Assembly: GCA_963765585.1 (NCBI GenBank)
Contig: CAVXXB010000012.1
Coordinates: 62,001 to 126,000, forward strand
From: CAVXXB01 sp963765585
GTDB taxonomy: Bacteria; Calditrichota; Calditrichia; JAJRVZ01
Direction of reading: 5' to 3'
DNA length: 64,000 nucleotides
Shown: one piece after another, positions 30,451 through 42,600 of the stretch
How the letters are laid out: each line of letters opens with the position of its first letter
Numbering within the stretch: the stretch's first letter is position 1
Notes under the pieces: model-generated
The model's database searches: none
What the model was told of the DNA's origin: nothing
What the model saw: the letters and a program-made list of their open reading frames with translations, nothing else
Translations under genes and position numbers: made by a program

Positions 30451-33400
30451 AATGACTATGAAAATCACTAAAAAAATTGAAGCAGAAATAAAACAGGAAC
30501 ATGGTTCCTATCCTGATGCAAAGACACAACAAGGGGAAACAGTTGCCTTTGAAAAAATAAAAAAGGAGAACGCTGAACTCCGGGATGCAATAAAAAGACG
30601 CACGATTGAACTGGAAAATAAAAACCGCGAACTGAAAATTGAAGCGGCTTTGGAGAAAGTGCGTACCATTGCAATGGGCATGAAACAACCAGACGATATG
30701 CTGGATGTCTGCAAGAAAATTTCACTTCAACTCCAATCAATTGGGGTAAAGGAAATTCGAAATATACAGACTGCCATTTTTAATGAGCAGTGCGGTACTT
30801 ACATGAATTATGAATACTATGCAAAACACAATAAATCTTTAATTACCGAAACCACTTATACCAATAATAAAATTCATAAATCCTTCGCCACAGAAATGTT
30901 GAAAGGAAAAGGGAAATTTTTTATTACTCATATAAAGGACAAGGAAGTAAAAGAGTGGGTCGCGTATCAAAAAACGACTAATGTTTTTATCGATAAATAT
31001 CTGAACACAGCGTCTTCTCTCAACTATTACTGGTATTCTCTTGGTCCGGTTGCTCTGGGTATTTCAACTTATCATCCTTTAATAGCATTTGATAAGAATT
31101 TATTCAAACGATTTCTTACTGTGTTCGAGCTGGCATATCGAAGGTATTTGGATATTAAAAAAGCCGAAGCACAAGCAAGAGAAGCACAAATTGAGGCTGC
31201 TCTTGAGCGAGTACGTGGTAAAGCAATGGCTATGCATAACTCTGACGATTTGGCTATTACCGTAGATACCTTCTTTTCAGAATTGACTAAGCTAAACGTT
31301 ATGCCACACAGATGTGGTGTCGGCATAATGGATGAGCAATCACGAACTGTAGATATCAATGCGACCACTATCACTCATACCAATAAAATAAAAAAAGTAG
31401 CCGGCAAATTAAAACTTTCCGGACACCCGGTATTGAGCAACATTTTTAAACACTGGAAGGTGCAGAAAGAATATCATCCTGTTTTACATGGGAATGAAAT
31501 TCTTGAGTATTATTCGGTTATGAACCCACAGATTGCATTTCCGGACTTTGCCGGTGATGAGATACAATATGGCTACTACTTTTTCTTTAAAGAAGGCGGT
31601 GTCTTTGCATGGACCGATAATGAATTAAGCGAAGAAGATCTCCAAATATTCAGAAGATATACTTCGGTACTTAGTCTTACCTACCGGCGATATATCGATC
31701 TAAAAGAAGCCGAAGCCCAGGCCAGAGAAGCGCAAATTGAAGCGGCTTTGGAAAGAGTGCGTTCTAAAACAATGGCAATGCACAATAGCCAAGATGTCGG
31801 AGATACGGTTGTTACTTTATTTGACGAAGTGTTAAAGTTGGGTCTTGACAAATCCATTCGTTGTGGTATCGGAATTCTCGAAGGAACCGAGCTGATGGAA
31901 ACATGGTCGGCAACGTCATTTCCTAATGGTGACGTTGATTTAAAGATGGGACTGTTGGATATGACGATACATCCCTTACTCATAGGACTTAAAAAGGCAT
32001 GGAACAGTGGAAAGAATGGTTTTACCTTCCAACTGATCGGTAATGATGTAACTAGATATTACAATGCACTTAATAATGAACCTGAGTACCCGTTTCATAT
32101 CGATTTAGATACATTACCGGATAATATTTACCACAACAGTTTTTTTTATACCGAAGGTATTCTTTTTGCTTTTACATCAAATCCGCTTTCAGATGAAGCA
32201 GCTAAGGTGTTAAATAGATTTGCTGGTGTTTTTGGCCAAACATATAGAAGATATCTGGATCTTAAAAAAGCAGAAGCCCAGACAAGAGAAGCACAGATTG
32301 AAGCAGCCCTGGAACGGGTACGGGCCAGATCAATGAGTATGTATCACAGTGAGGAACTTGCTGAAACAGCTTCGCTTTTATTTCAACAGTTTAAAGAGTT
32401 GGTCGGTATCCCAGATAACTCAAGAACTTATATTTCATTGATTGATGAAAATGCAAGAACTGCTGAAGTCTGGATGACACTACCCAACGGACAAATTAGA
32501 CCCGGGAGCCATCAGGTCCCCTTAACTTCAAATCCACAAATACAAAAAGTGTATAACGCATGGAAAGATAAAATACCCTTTGTTGTTCGTGATCTTACGG
32601 GTACTCACTTAACTCAAGCGACATCATTTTTATCAACACTTCCACACGTAAAAGATGACAAGGGACTGCAGGAGCTTATCGCATCCCCGCCAAAAAGATT
32701 AGTATATACCGATGCCTCATTTGCACAGGGTCTGATTGGTGTGATGACAAATGAGCCATTGGATCAGGATGCATTGGACATACTTACTCGCTTCGCTCAT
32801 GTCTTTGAACAAACCTATACACGTTTTCTCGATCTTAAAACTTCAGAAGAACAAAATATAATTATTCAGAGAGAAAATGAACGTAAAACTCAGGAACTTG
32901 AGGAAGCGCGGGAGCTGCAACTTGCCATGCTTCCAAAGGTGCTTCCGAAACATGAAGATCTTGAAATAGCGGTTTATATGAAAACGGCCACTGAAGTGGG
33001 TGGCGATTATTATGATTTCTGTTTCAGTGAAAATGATTCTTTAAATATTTGTCTGGGTGATGCGACCGGTCATGGAATAAAGCCGGAATTATGGTATCGC
33101 GATGAAATCTATTTTTACAATGAACTGCGCCCAAAATGGGTGTCATGGAATTTTTCATCACAGCAAACAAAGCCATTAAAAGCATGAATTTAAAGCGTAT
33201 GATGATGGGATTTACCATGCTTAATATTAATAAAAATGAATTTAAACTAATTAATGGAGGGATGCCGCCTATATTTTTGTATCGCAAGAAATTAAATGCA
33301 ATAGATGAAATTATAGCACATGGCATGCCGATTGGTGCCATGAATCATTCCACTTATACGGTTAGCGATTTATCCTTGCAGAAAGGCGATGTCATACTTT

Positions 33401-33601
33401 TAATGAGTGACGGGATGCCCGAATTGCTGAATGAGGAAGATGAAATGTATGGCTATACTCGTATCCGGGAGAGTTTTAAAAAAGTTGCCGGAAAAGAGCC
33501 TGAAGAAATAATCAGCTATTTAAAAGATGAGAGTCTCTGCCTGGGTGAAGGATGAAGATCCGGATGATGATGTTACCTTTGTTGTTATCAGGGTTAAGTG
33601 A
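30446..33601 (+). CDS. Phosphatase array gene C: four tandem GAF-like modules with SpoIIE-type phosphatase, frameshifted
   Basis: No signal peptide or membrane helix, so probably cytoplasmic. After a coiled coil come four modules of about 180-188 residues. Each begins with the same helical linker ('REAQIEAALERVRGKAMAMH', '...RSKTMAMH', '...RARSMSMY'; the first is 'KIEAALEKVRTIAMGM') and is followed by a GAF-like sensor domain. Linker positions are about 30634, 31182, 31729 and 32292. The SpoIIE domain follows ('EARELQLAMLPKVLPKHEDL', 'VGGDYYDF', 'GDATGHG', 'MSDGMPE', 'DPDDDVTF'). Breaks near 33075-33150 and 33540 disrupt the catalytic domain. The corrected end is TGA 33599-33601. Candidate starts are ATG 30446, 30452 or 30458, the last being least dependent on the repeat. 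Its catalytic part is closest to gene E. Confidence 0.82.
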
Positions 33602-33670
33602 TGTCATTCTGAACGGAGTGAAGAATTCCCTGAATGAAGGGGGAATCCTTTTCACTATAAATCAGGACCG
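33598..33670 (+). repeat. GTCATTCTGAACG dispersed repeat between genes C and D
   Basis: GTCATTCTGAACGGAGTGAA then GAATTCCCTGAATGAAGG, overlapping the stop codon of gene C. This is the C/D spacer, so it may influence mRNA processing between the two phosphatase genes. Confidence 0.6.
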
Positions 33671-33712
33671 GGATGACGGTTTAAAGTTTTATCAGGAATA
33701 AGAAGGATGGAA

Positions 33713-36700
33713 ATGGAAAAAAAAATAAGAAAAATTTGGCAACTATTAGCATTGCTAATATTAATCCTTTTGGCACACAATGCTCAAGCACAAAATAAAC
33801 CAGTCATTTTTGAAAGACTCTCTACCAGAAATGGATTATCTCAAAACAGGGTGTTTGATATCGTTCAGGATAAACTTGGTTTTATATGGATTGGAACAGA
33901 GGATGGTTTAAACAGATATGATGGGTACAAATTTAAGGTATTTAAAAATATTCCCGGCGACAGCACATCTTTAATTCGTAACCAGATTGATGCGCTTCAT
34001 GTCTCTAAAAAGGGCGAACTTTGGCTCGGAGGAGTACGCGCCGGTCTAAACAAATTTGTTTCTGAGAATGAGACATTTGTTAATTACAGCAACAATCATT
34101 TTGATCCGAATACACTGATTGGAAATTGGGTAATTGACATTAGTGAAGACACCACGGGTAATTTATGGATAGCCACCAGGTTTAATGGATTTGATTATTT
34201 CGATATCACTCGCAATTCTTTTTATCATATGGCAAATATGATCCCGCACGGTTATGTTATAAATAATGAGACCTTGACATTTATTCACCAGGATAGATCC
34301 AATCATTTATGGGTTGGTGGTCCTGGCAAACTACATCTTTTTAAAGTATTATATACCAAAGATGGCATACCGCGTTTGAAGCCTGTAAAGATAGAAAATC
34401 AGCTTGTGGATTTCTCGGCAATGTCAATCGAGGAAGATCAGGGTGGAAGTATTTGGATAGGGACATTTAATGATGGTTTATTCCTGTTTGACCGTACAAA
34501 TCATGTTTTAAATCCATTTAAAATTGACATACCTGACCGGCAATATTCAAATTTCATGATAAAGAGTATAGAATCGGATAACTCAGATAATTTGTGGCTG
34601 ACCGGATTTTTACATGAGGGAGAAATTGACAATACGATCTTACACGGCGTAGGAGTAATAAAAATCGATTTACAAACAAAAACTGTGAAAAATTATAAAA
34701 ATGACCTTGAAAATAAAAACAGTATAAGCAGTAACGTGATAAATGTACTCTATAAGGACAGGACCGGTACATTATGGATTGGAACGGACCTCGCAGGGAT
34801 TAATAAATATGATCAATCAGTGGTTAAATTTTCAGTATTTAAAACAGATCAGGTCAATATTTTTGGTACAAATACGGTAGGTATTAGAGGATTTTTTGAA
34901 GAAAATAATATCCTATGGATTGCATCGGCATCAGGATTATTAGCTTTTGATAAGTTATCGGGAAACTATGAACAATTTGTTCATGATACCAATAATAATT
35001 CAACACTGAGTTCGGATATTACCCGAAGTCTTTTTAGTGATGACGAATATCTGTGGATTGGTTCTATGAATGGTTTAAACAGGTTTAATAAAAAAACCAG
35101 AACATTTAAAAGATTTTATCTTGAGCCCAGCACGGCGCAATCGAGCGATCCTATCAATTCTGTAAATTATAATATACTACAACTTGCCACACTGCCACAA
35201 TTTTTATGGTATGGTTCAAGCGGCGGAGGCTTAGTCAGATTTAATAAAAATGATTATACATTCAAAAATTATACATATGATCCGGAAAACGAAAATAGCT
35301 TTCAGAACCGGGATAATTTTGTGCGTATCATTTGGTATTCAGATTCGCGCCCCAATGAATTATGGACAGGTTCCACACATGGAATTAATATTTTTAATTT
35401 AGAGACTGAATCATTCCGCTATTATAATCATGACCCCAAAGATGAAAAAAGTATCAGTCACCCGAATGTGATGCATTTTTATGAAGACGAAAAAGGATAT
35501 GTTTGGATATCAACGTATGGCGGTGGTTTGAACCGCTTTGATCCAAAAACCGAACAGTTCCTGCGTTTTACAGAAAGCAACAGCCAAATTCCAAATAATG
35601 CAGTATATGGGGTTTTACCTGACGAGCAAGGTAATTTATGGATGTCAACGAATAATGGCATAAGCAAATTTAATCCAAACACTTTTGAATTTAGAAATTA
35701 CACGGTGGATGACGGCTTACAAGGTGAGGAATTTAATGGGGGTGCGCTTTATAAGAACAGCAAAGGGGAGATGTATTTTGGCGGTATTATTGGTTTTAAT
35801 TCGTTCTACCCTGCAGATGTTCGTGATAATGATGTGCTGCCTGAAATTGTTATAACAGATTTAAAGATATTCAATAAATCAATCCGGGTTGGCGAAAATT
35901 CCCCGTTGCAGAAACAAATTTCAAACACCACTGAAATAGCTCTTTCATATTGGCAAAATGATATATCTTTTGAATTTGTCAGTTTGCATTATGCGAATCC
36001 GGCCAAAAATAAATATGCCTATATGCTGGAAAATTATGAAGATGAGTGGAGATATGTAGATGATATCAGGAGCGCAACCTACACAAATCTTGATCCTGGT
36101 AAATATGTCTTCCGGGTAAAAGGTTCCAATAATGATGGTTTATGGAATGAGGAGGGTAAATCACTTACGGTAATAATTTCCCCGCCATGGTGGAGAACGA
36201 ATATCGCATATTTATTCTACTTAATTGTTTTGGGATTAGTTATTATCGCTATCGATCGGATTCAGCGGGTCCGGCTTAGAAATCAGGAAAAAAGGAAAGC
36301 ACAACTTGCTATACTTGAGGCTGAAAACGAAAGGAAAACAAAAGAGCTTGAGGAGGCCCGGGAACTTCAATTATCCATGCTGCCAAAAGAATTACCACAA
36401 CTGGCTCATCTTGATATTGCAGTGTATATGCAAACAGCCACTGAGGTGGGCGGTGATTATTATGATTTTCATGTCGGTTTGGATGGTACATTAACTGTGG
36501 TTATTGGGGATGCCACCGGGCACGGCATGAAAGCGGGCACCATGGTGACAACCGCCAAATCATTATTTAACAGCTATGCGCCCAATCCAGATATCCTATT
36601 TTCTTTTCAGGAGATAACCCGCTGTATCCGGCAGATGAATTTTAGTCAGACTATCTATGTGTCTGACTATGGTGAAGATCCAGGGTAATAAATTAATGAT

Positions 36701-37052
36701 GTCCACTGCCGGGATGCCTCCCTCTTTCATATTCCGAAGAAACACCCGTGTTGTGGAAGAGCATTTGTTCCAGGCCATGCCGCTGGGAACCATGGATAAG
36801 TTTCCATATGAAATAAAAGATACCACTCTAAGTCCCGGTGATACCATATTGCTGATGAGCGATGGTCTGCCGGAACTGGAAAATAAAAAGGGTGAAATGT
36901 ATGGCTACAAAAAAATCAGGAATGGATTCGAAGAAGTTGCCGATCAGACACCCGAAAAGATCATCACTTATCTGAAAAATGAGGGTGCCGCCTGGGCAGA
37001 TAATCAGCCTCCTGATGATGATGTGACGTTTGTGGTGATAAAGGTAAAATAG
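33713..37052 (+). CDS. Phosphatase array gene D: propeller/Y_Y_Y sensor with SpoIIE-type phosphatase, one frameshift
   Basis: ATG 33713 sits six bases after AGAAGG (33701-33706). ATG 33707 is also in frame but too close to that site. Signal helix ('LLALLILILLAHNAQAQ'), propeller blades ('GFIWIGTEDGLNRYDGYKF', 'GTLWIGTDLAGINKYDQS', 'GYVWISTYGGGLNRFDPK'), Y_Y_Y domain ('NKYAYMLENYEDEWRYVDD', 'NLDPGKYVFRVKGSNNDG'), one membrane helix ('NIAYLFYLIVLGLVIIAI'), coiled coil and SpoIIE domain with all metal motifs. It lacks the insertion domain seen in genes B and F. A frameshift near 36648 lies in the phosphatase domain, between 'QMNFSQ' and 'MCLTMVKIQGNK'. About 1,113 residues. It ends only 11 bases before gene E, suggesting cotranscription. 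Confidence 0.88.
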
Positions 37053-37063
37053 GCAGAATACTT

Positions 37064-39151
37064 ATGAATAACCGACTCTCCATTTTTAAATTAATAATTC
37101 TGATGCTGGTTGTAAAATTAGGTGCACAGACCTCTGACACACTGTTTATAAATCCGGACAGTCTTGCAAAAGACAGATTTTCTCTTGCGGGAAATACATC
37201 CACAATCATGTGGTATTATCATCCGGGTGATGATTCATCATGGTCTAAACCGGAATTTGATCACAGCCGGTGGGACACAGTTTCTCCATGGCTGGATCTG
37301 AATACGTTTGATGTCGAAAAGTGGACGGGAATAGGTTGGTTCAGGAAGGTTATCCGGATAGATTCGGCATTACTAAATAAAACTGTTGGTGTTTATGTGC
37401 ATCATGAGGGTGCTTCCGAGATTTTCCTGAATGGTAAAAAAATAATCGAATTTGGAAAAGTCAGTAATTTGAGAGAATCAGAAGTCGAGGCCGATCCCTC
37501 GTATTTTCCATATATCATTGATTTTGATACAAGCACAGTTTACACCGTCGCTGTCCGCTATTCCAATCAAACCGTACTTGATCATAAGTATTTATACCGT
37601 AAATTTATCGGCCATATCGGTTTTTCCATCATGCCCTTCAATTTTAACATGTATATTGAAAAAAGTATTGACAATAATTACAAACAGTTTATATATAGTT
37701 GGACACCACTTGGATTTTATGCAGCATTCACACTGGTATTCTTTTTACTTTATTTCTTTTATTCGAAACGCAAAGAAAACTTATTTTTTGCACTCTTCAC
37801 CTCCGGTTTGTTTATGTTTCTTATGACACTATCATTCGAATATGTATTCCGTAATGATCTTACCGCGATTGCATTTTTGCGTTTGCTACAGTTCGCTGGA
37901 ATCTCACTGATATTTATCAATCTTTTACTTTTTATTTATAATGTTGTTTATAAAAGAGTTATCCCGATATTCTGGGTTTTTATCAGTGCTTTTTTAATTT
38001 ATAACCTGGTTTCATTCTTTGGGAGCGAAAGTGTTTTTTCAAATTTCATACCTATGTTAATCATGATTGCAGTAATATCAATCGAAAGCATCCGCGTGAT
38101 TATTATTGGCTTCAGACGAAAAACAGAGTATATCGGAATCATTGCCGCAGGCATCTTAATATTCTTTGCGATGTTTTTTATTATGAATGCCTTGCAGACA
38201 ATCTTCAATCTTTCCCTCGATAATATAATTCCCGATATAATCGGCATAGTGATGCTTATATCCATACCGCTTTCGTTTGCCATATACCTGGCCAAAGCAT
38301 TTGGGAAAACCAATGCCGATCTTGAAGAACAAATCACTCATGTAAAAGAGCTTTCGGAAAAACAAATCGAGCAGGAACGTAAAAATGCCGAATTGCAGAT
38401 ACAAGCCGAGCGGGAACGTACTGAGAATAAACGGAAGTCCAGAGAATTAGAAGAAGCCCGCCAGCTCCAGATTTCACTGTTGCCAAAAGAATTGCCATGT
38501 TTGCCCCACCTGGATATAGCTGTTTACATGCAAACAGCGACCGAGGTCGGTGGTGATTATTATGATTTCTCGTTTAAAACGGACGGATCGTTTAATATAG
38601 CCATCGGTGACGCAACTGGTCATGGTATGAAAGCGGGGATCATGGTGTCTTCAATGAAATCCATATTTACCACCAATGCGTCTCAAATGGATATTGAAAA
38701 CTTTTTTACCATGGCGAACAGTGGTATCAAAAACATGAAGTTGCAACGAATGATGATGGGATTTACCATGCTTAATATCGATAAAAATGAATTTAGACTA
38801 ATTAATGCCGGGATGCCGCCCGCATTTTTGTATAGCAAAAACCTTGATGCCGTAGATGAAATTATAGCACATGGCATGCCGATTGGCGCCATGAATCATT
38901 CTACTTACTCTGTTACAGAATTATTTTTACAGAAAGACGATGTCATCTTGTTGATGAGTGACGGGATGCCTGAATTGCAGAATGGCCAAAATGAAATGTA
39001 TGGGTATAGTCGTATCCGGGACAGTTTTAAAAAAGCTGCCGAAAAGTCGGCCGAAGAAATTATCAATTATTTGAAAGAGGAGGCTTCGGCCTGGGTTCGG
39101 GATAAAGATCCGGATGATGATGTGACGTTTGTGGTGATAAAGGTGAAGTGA
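37064..39151 (+). CDS. Phosphatase array gene E: jelly-roll/7TM-DISM receptor with SpoIIE-type phosphatase
   Basis: Intact, 695 residues. After a signal segment, residues about 35-200 form a galactose-binding-like jelly roll ('WSKPEFDHSRWDTVSPWLD', 'GIGWFRKVIRID', 'ASEIFLNGKKIIEFGK'). Residues about 215-410 hold seven hydrophobic helices typical of 7TMR-DISM receptors ('FYAAFTLVFFLLYFFYSKRK', 'IGIIAAGILIFFAMFFIM'). A coiled coil ('ERTENKRKSRELEEARQLQ') leads into the SpoIIE domain with 'VGGDYYDF', 'GDATGHG', 'MSDGMPE' and 'DPDDDVTF'. Catalytic-domain details ('MVSSMKSIF', 'RMMMGFTMLNID') match gene C rather than A, B, D and F, so the array holds two phosphatase subtypes. Sensor input is likely a periplasmic ligand or carbohydrate (inference from the fold). 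Confidence 0.9.
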   Translation: MNNRLSIFKLIILMLVVKLGAQTSDTLFINPDSLAKDRFSLAGNTSTIMWYYHPGDDSSWSKPEFDHSRWDTVSPWLDLNTFDVEKWTGIGWFRKVIRIDSALLNKTVGVYVHHEGASEIFLNGKKIIEFGKVSNLRESEVEADPSYFPYIIDFDTSTVYTVAVRYSNQTVLDHKYLYRKFIGHIGFSIMPFNFNMYIEKSIDNNYKQFIYSWTPLGFYAAFTLVFFLLYFFYSKRKENLFFALFTSGLFMFLMTLSFEYVFRNDLTAIAFLRLLQFAGISLIFINLLLFIYNVVYKRVIPIFWVFISAFLIYNLVSFFGSESVFSNFIPMLIMIAVISIESIRVIIIGFRRKTEYIGIIAAGILIFFAMFFIMNALQTIFNLSLDNIIPDIIGIVMLISIPLSFAIYLAKAFGKTNADLEEQITHVKELSEKQIEQERKNAELQIQAERERTENKRKSRELEEARQLQISLLPKELPCLPHLDIAVYMQTATEVGGDYYDFSFKTDGSFNIAIGDATGHGMKAGIMVSSMKSIFTTNASQMDIENFFTMANSGIKNMKLQRMMMGFTMLNIDKNEFRLINAGMPPAFLYSKNLDAVDEIIAHGMPIGAMNHSTYSVTELFLQKDDVILLMSDGMPELQNGQNEMYGYSRIRDSFKKAAEKSAEEIINYLKEEASAWVRDKDPDDDVTFVVIKVK

Positions 39152-39290
39152 TGTCATTCTGAGTGTAGCGTAGCGAAACGAAGAATCACCGGAAATGGCT
39201 GAGGATCCTTCGCCTTCGCTCAGGATGAAAACCCTGACCTGTCATTCTGAACGTAGCAAAGCGGAGTGAAGAATCCCCTTACTATTGAGT
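39150..39290 (+). repeat. Two GTCATTCTGAACG repeats upstream of the GIY-YIG remnant
   Basis: GTCATTCTGAGTGTAGCGTA at 39151 and GTCATTCTGAACGTAGCAAA at about 39241, each followed by GAAGAATC. Between them GGATCCTTCGCCTTCGCTCA-GGATGA forms another family half. The first copy begins at the stop codon of gene E. Confidence 0.65.
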
Positions 39291-39295
39291 TAAAT

Positions 39296-39546
39296 ATGCA
39301 ACATAATTATTACGTTTATATCATGACAAATAATTGCAATACGGTTCTTTACACCGGGGTGTCTAATGACTTGATGAGAAGAGTTTTTGAGCACAAACAT
39401 AAAATCAGAAAAGGCTTCATGGCAAAATATCATTGTGATAAACTGATTTAGTTTGAACATTTTTTTAACATTGAAGCCGCGATAAAAAGATATCTTTGAT
39501 TGAAAAGACTAATCCGGAATGGGAAGATTTGTACAAAGATGAATGA
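39296..39546 (+). pseudogene. Degenerate GIY-YIG nuclease-like ORF in a repeat cassette
   Basis: ATG 39296 starts 'MQHNYYVYIMTNNCNTVLYT' then GVSNDLMRRVFEHK, the GIY-YIG core (YYVYIMTN...LYTGVSND with the conserved Arg) of the UPF0213/YhbQ-like small nucleases. The frame hits TAG at 39449-39451 after 'YHCDKLI'. It then resumes 'FEHFFNIEAAIKR' and, after a further shift and apparent deletion of the usual Lys-Gln-rich helix, ends 'SLIEKTNPEWEDLYKDE' at TGA 39544-39546. It is flanked on both sides by the GTCATTCTGAACG repeat. Probably not functional. Confidence 0.7.
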
Positions 39547-39635
39547 AAATATAATCAGGGGATGCTTCGCTGTCGCTCAGCATGACATAGATAGGAAAAG
39601 GATCCTTTGCATATCCTCAGGATGACACAACACAA
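39547..39635 (+). repeat. Repeat downstream of the GIY-YIG remnant
   Basis: GGGGATGCTTCGCTGTCGCT-CAGCATGACATAG and GGATCCTTTGCATATCCTCA-GGATGACACAA, the right-hand halves of the same repeat family. They end about 20 bases before the start of gene F. Confidence 0.55.
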
Positions 39636-39654
39636 GAAAATAAGTGAGAATTAT

Positions 39655-42600
39655 ATGAAAAAAATTATTTATGTTTTATATTTAATTGCCTTATGGGTAG
39701 TCACCAGTTTTGCACAGAGCAATGGCTATATGGAAACCATCAGTATACCTGATGGTCTTTCAAATCCAAACGTGCAAAATGTGTATCAGGATCGGTTTGG
39801 CTACATATGGATAATGACCGAAGACGGCTTAAACCGTTTTGACGGCTCTGATATAAAAATCTACCGCAATGATCCTGATAATCCAGCCAGTTTATCCAAT
39901 AATTCTGTTTACAGCGCCGTGGAAGATACTTCGGGTTATTTATGGATTGGTAGTCATGCAGTTGTTATCCGATATGATTATGCTACTGAGAGTTTTCTGG
40001 CGTTTCCTGTTGCCGCCATGTCAGATAATGAACGGTTGAACAGAATTATTACGCTAATGACTGATTCAAAGGGCAGAGTTTGGGCAGGTACAAGCATTGG
40101 TACGGCCCACAGACTCAACCTGGAATCAAATATTTTTGATTTTGTACCCTCTGTTGATAATGAAGGCATAAGAGGGATTAGTACCGTTTGGGATATCACA
40201 GAATTAAAAAACGGGAAACTTTTATATGCAGATTTTCAACTGGGTATCTATCAGTATGATGAATCTTCCGGAAAATTTTTCAAATTTCTGCTTGGTGAAG
40301 ATTTTTCTCCTGAACACATATTTAGAATCCAGGAAGATGATGACGGACTGATTTGGTTCTCGGGGGAAGATCAGATTATTCGTTATAATCCCAATTTTTA
40401 TTCTTATCAGAACATAGATGAGTTTCAGATACAAAAACCCATTTTTCATCTCGGCTTTCATAAAGCCAGCCCTGAAGATTACATCATCGTTTCTGATCCG
40501 TTTGGCATGATCCGCTTCAATCCTAAAACCTCTCAAATAACAGAAAAAATCAGAACAAGCATTCCTCCTTATTGGTTTACATCAGATAAATATGGCGTGA
40601 TGTGGATTGCCGGTCAGGGTGGGTTGATCAAGTACGATCCCAACCGGGAACCATTCAGATCAACTCAAATAAGTGTTGAAGAGAACCAGGATGAACGGGG
40701 TGGAATAATTACTTATCTGAAACTCGATCTGTTGAACCGAAACTATATCTGGCTTCTTTCTTCTGAAAATAAACTCATCAGACATGATTTGACCGGTGGT
40801 AATAATCTTAGTTTCGATATTGCCTGGGAAGGGCGATTGAATCGTTTTATCCAGGACAGGCAAGGAAATTTTATTCTGGGAAGTAACGGTCAACCCGGTC
40901 TGATTAAATATGATATCAAAACAAAAAAAACCTTAGCACTAAACAAAATAACCACGACATTTAACTTCGATTTTGGTACAAGAGATCTTACATTTGATCA
41001 AAATAACAATCTGTTTTTAGCCTCGCCCTCGGGAATGATCTATTATAATTTTAGTGATAATAATCAGTTTGTATTACCCACGGTTACCAATCGAATGTAT
41101 AATACGCAAATAATAGAAACCATCCGGGCATCAGTGGATAAGGAAAAAGAAGTTGCTTTAATCACAAAAGCAGAAGAATCAACGGTATATAATATCGATT
41201 TTTCAATAAAAGAAGATACGCATGTTTTAATTAGTTGTATGGGAGAAGGAACTTTTGATGGGATTGGTGAGCAGATGTATGACTATGGCCTGTTAAAGGA
41301 CTCCCGGGACAAAACACTTTTTGCTATGCAGGACTTTTCTAAAACATTTCATGCTGGTGGCGGACAAAAAAACAGGAAACAATATGAAGTTTTAACACTG
41401 CCATCTGGTGATTATAATCTAAAATATATTATGGATGTCGGACATTCCTACAATAATTTTAATACACAAATGCCGGCTGACTCTGCTGATTATGGTGTTC
41501 AGATTTATAAAATTACTGAAACTGATTACATCAAAATAAAGAATGCGTTGGCAAAGGAATTGAACATATCAAGGGTACCGATCGGGGTTGTAAATGATAT
41601 TGAAGTCAGCCGAAAATATAGCAATTCTATATATATATCCTCCGGCACACAGGGACTTATCCGCTATAATATTTTAGATTCCTCTTTTGTCCAATACACG
41701 TTCGGCGAGTTGAAGAGCAATAATCAAAAAAACTTTATCCAAAGTCTGTTATGAGGATAAAACCGGTAATTTATGGATATCCAGTGCACAGGGATTAGTG
41801 ATGCTTAATCCGGATAATGGCAAATGGCGTGTTTTTACAGAAAAGGATGGTTTGCCCAGTAATAACTTGTTAAAAACCATAGAGGATAATCATGGTGATC
41901 TATGGATTTTATCTTTGGGCGGACTTTCAAAATTTAATAAAAGTGATCCGGCAGATCAGTGGAATTTTGTTAATTACGATACACGTGACGGTTTAACAGG
42001 CTACTCCTTTAATGGTGACCTGATAAAAACACCTCGGGGAGAAATTCTCTTTGTTGTCGGCGATGCATTACACCGCTTTACACCCGGAAAATCCAATCCC
42101 GTCAAACCCGATGTTGTCATCGATGATTTAAAGATTTCGGACGTTTCTGTATTTAATTCAGAAAGTTCCTTCCGGCTGACAAAAAGTCTGATGGAGACAG
42201 AAAAAATCAAATTGGCATATAGTATGAATGACCTCTCTTTTAATTTTAAGGTGATCCATTATTCCCGGCCCTATAAAAATAAAATATTTTACAAAATGGA
42301 AGGTTTTAATAAAAACTGGATTGAATCGGAACTGGGTACGGCCACTTTTACCAACCTGGATCCTGGAAATTATGAATTTAAAGTCAGAGGGATAAGTGCG
42401 GATGGTATCCGTAACGATACCGGGGCAGCTATAAAAATAGAAATTGCCCCACCCTGGTGGAGAACAATAACTGCTTATATCGGGTACTTTTTAATTCTGG
42501 CCGGTCTGATATTTGCTTTTGACCGCATCCAGCGGCGGCGTTTACTGGCCAAAGAAAGAGCTGCCAATGCCATAAAAGAAGCTGAACTGAGAGCACAACT

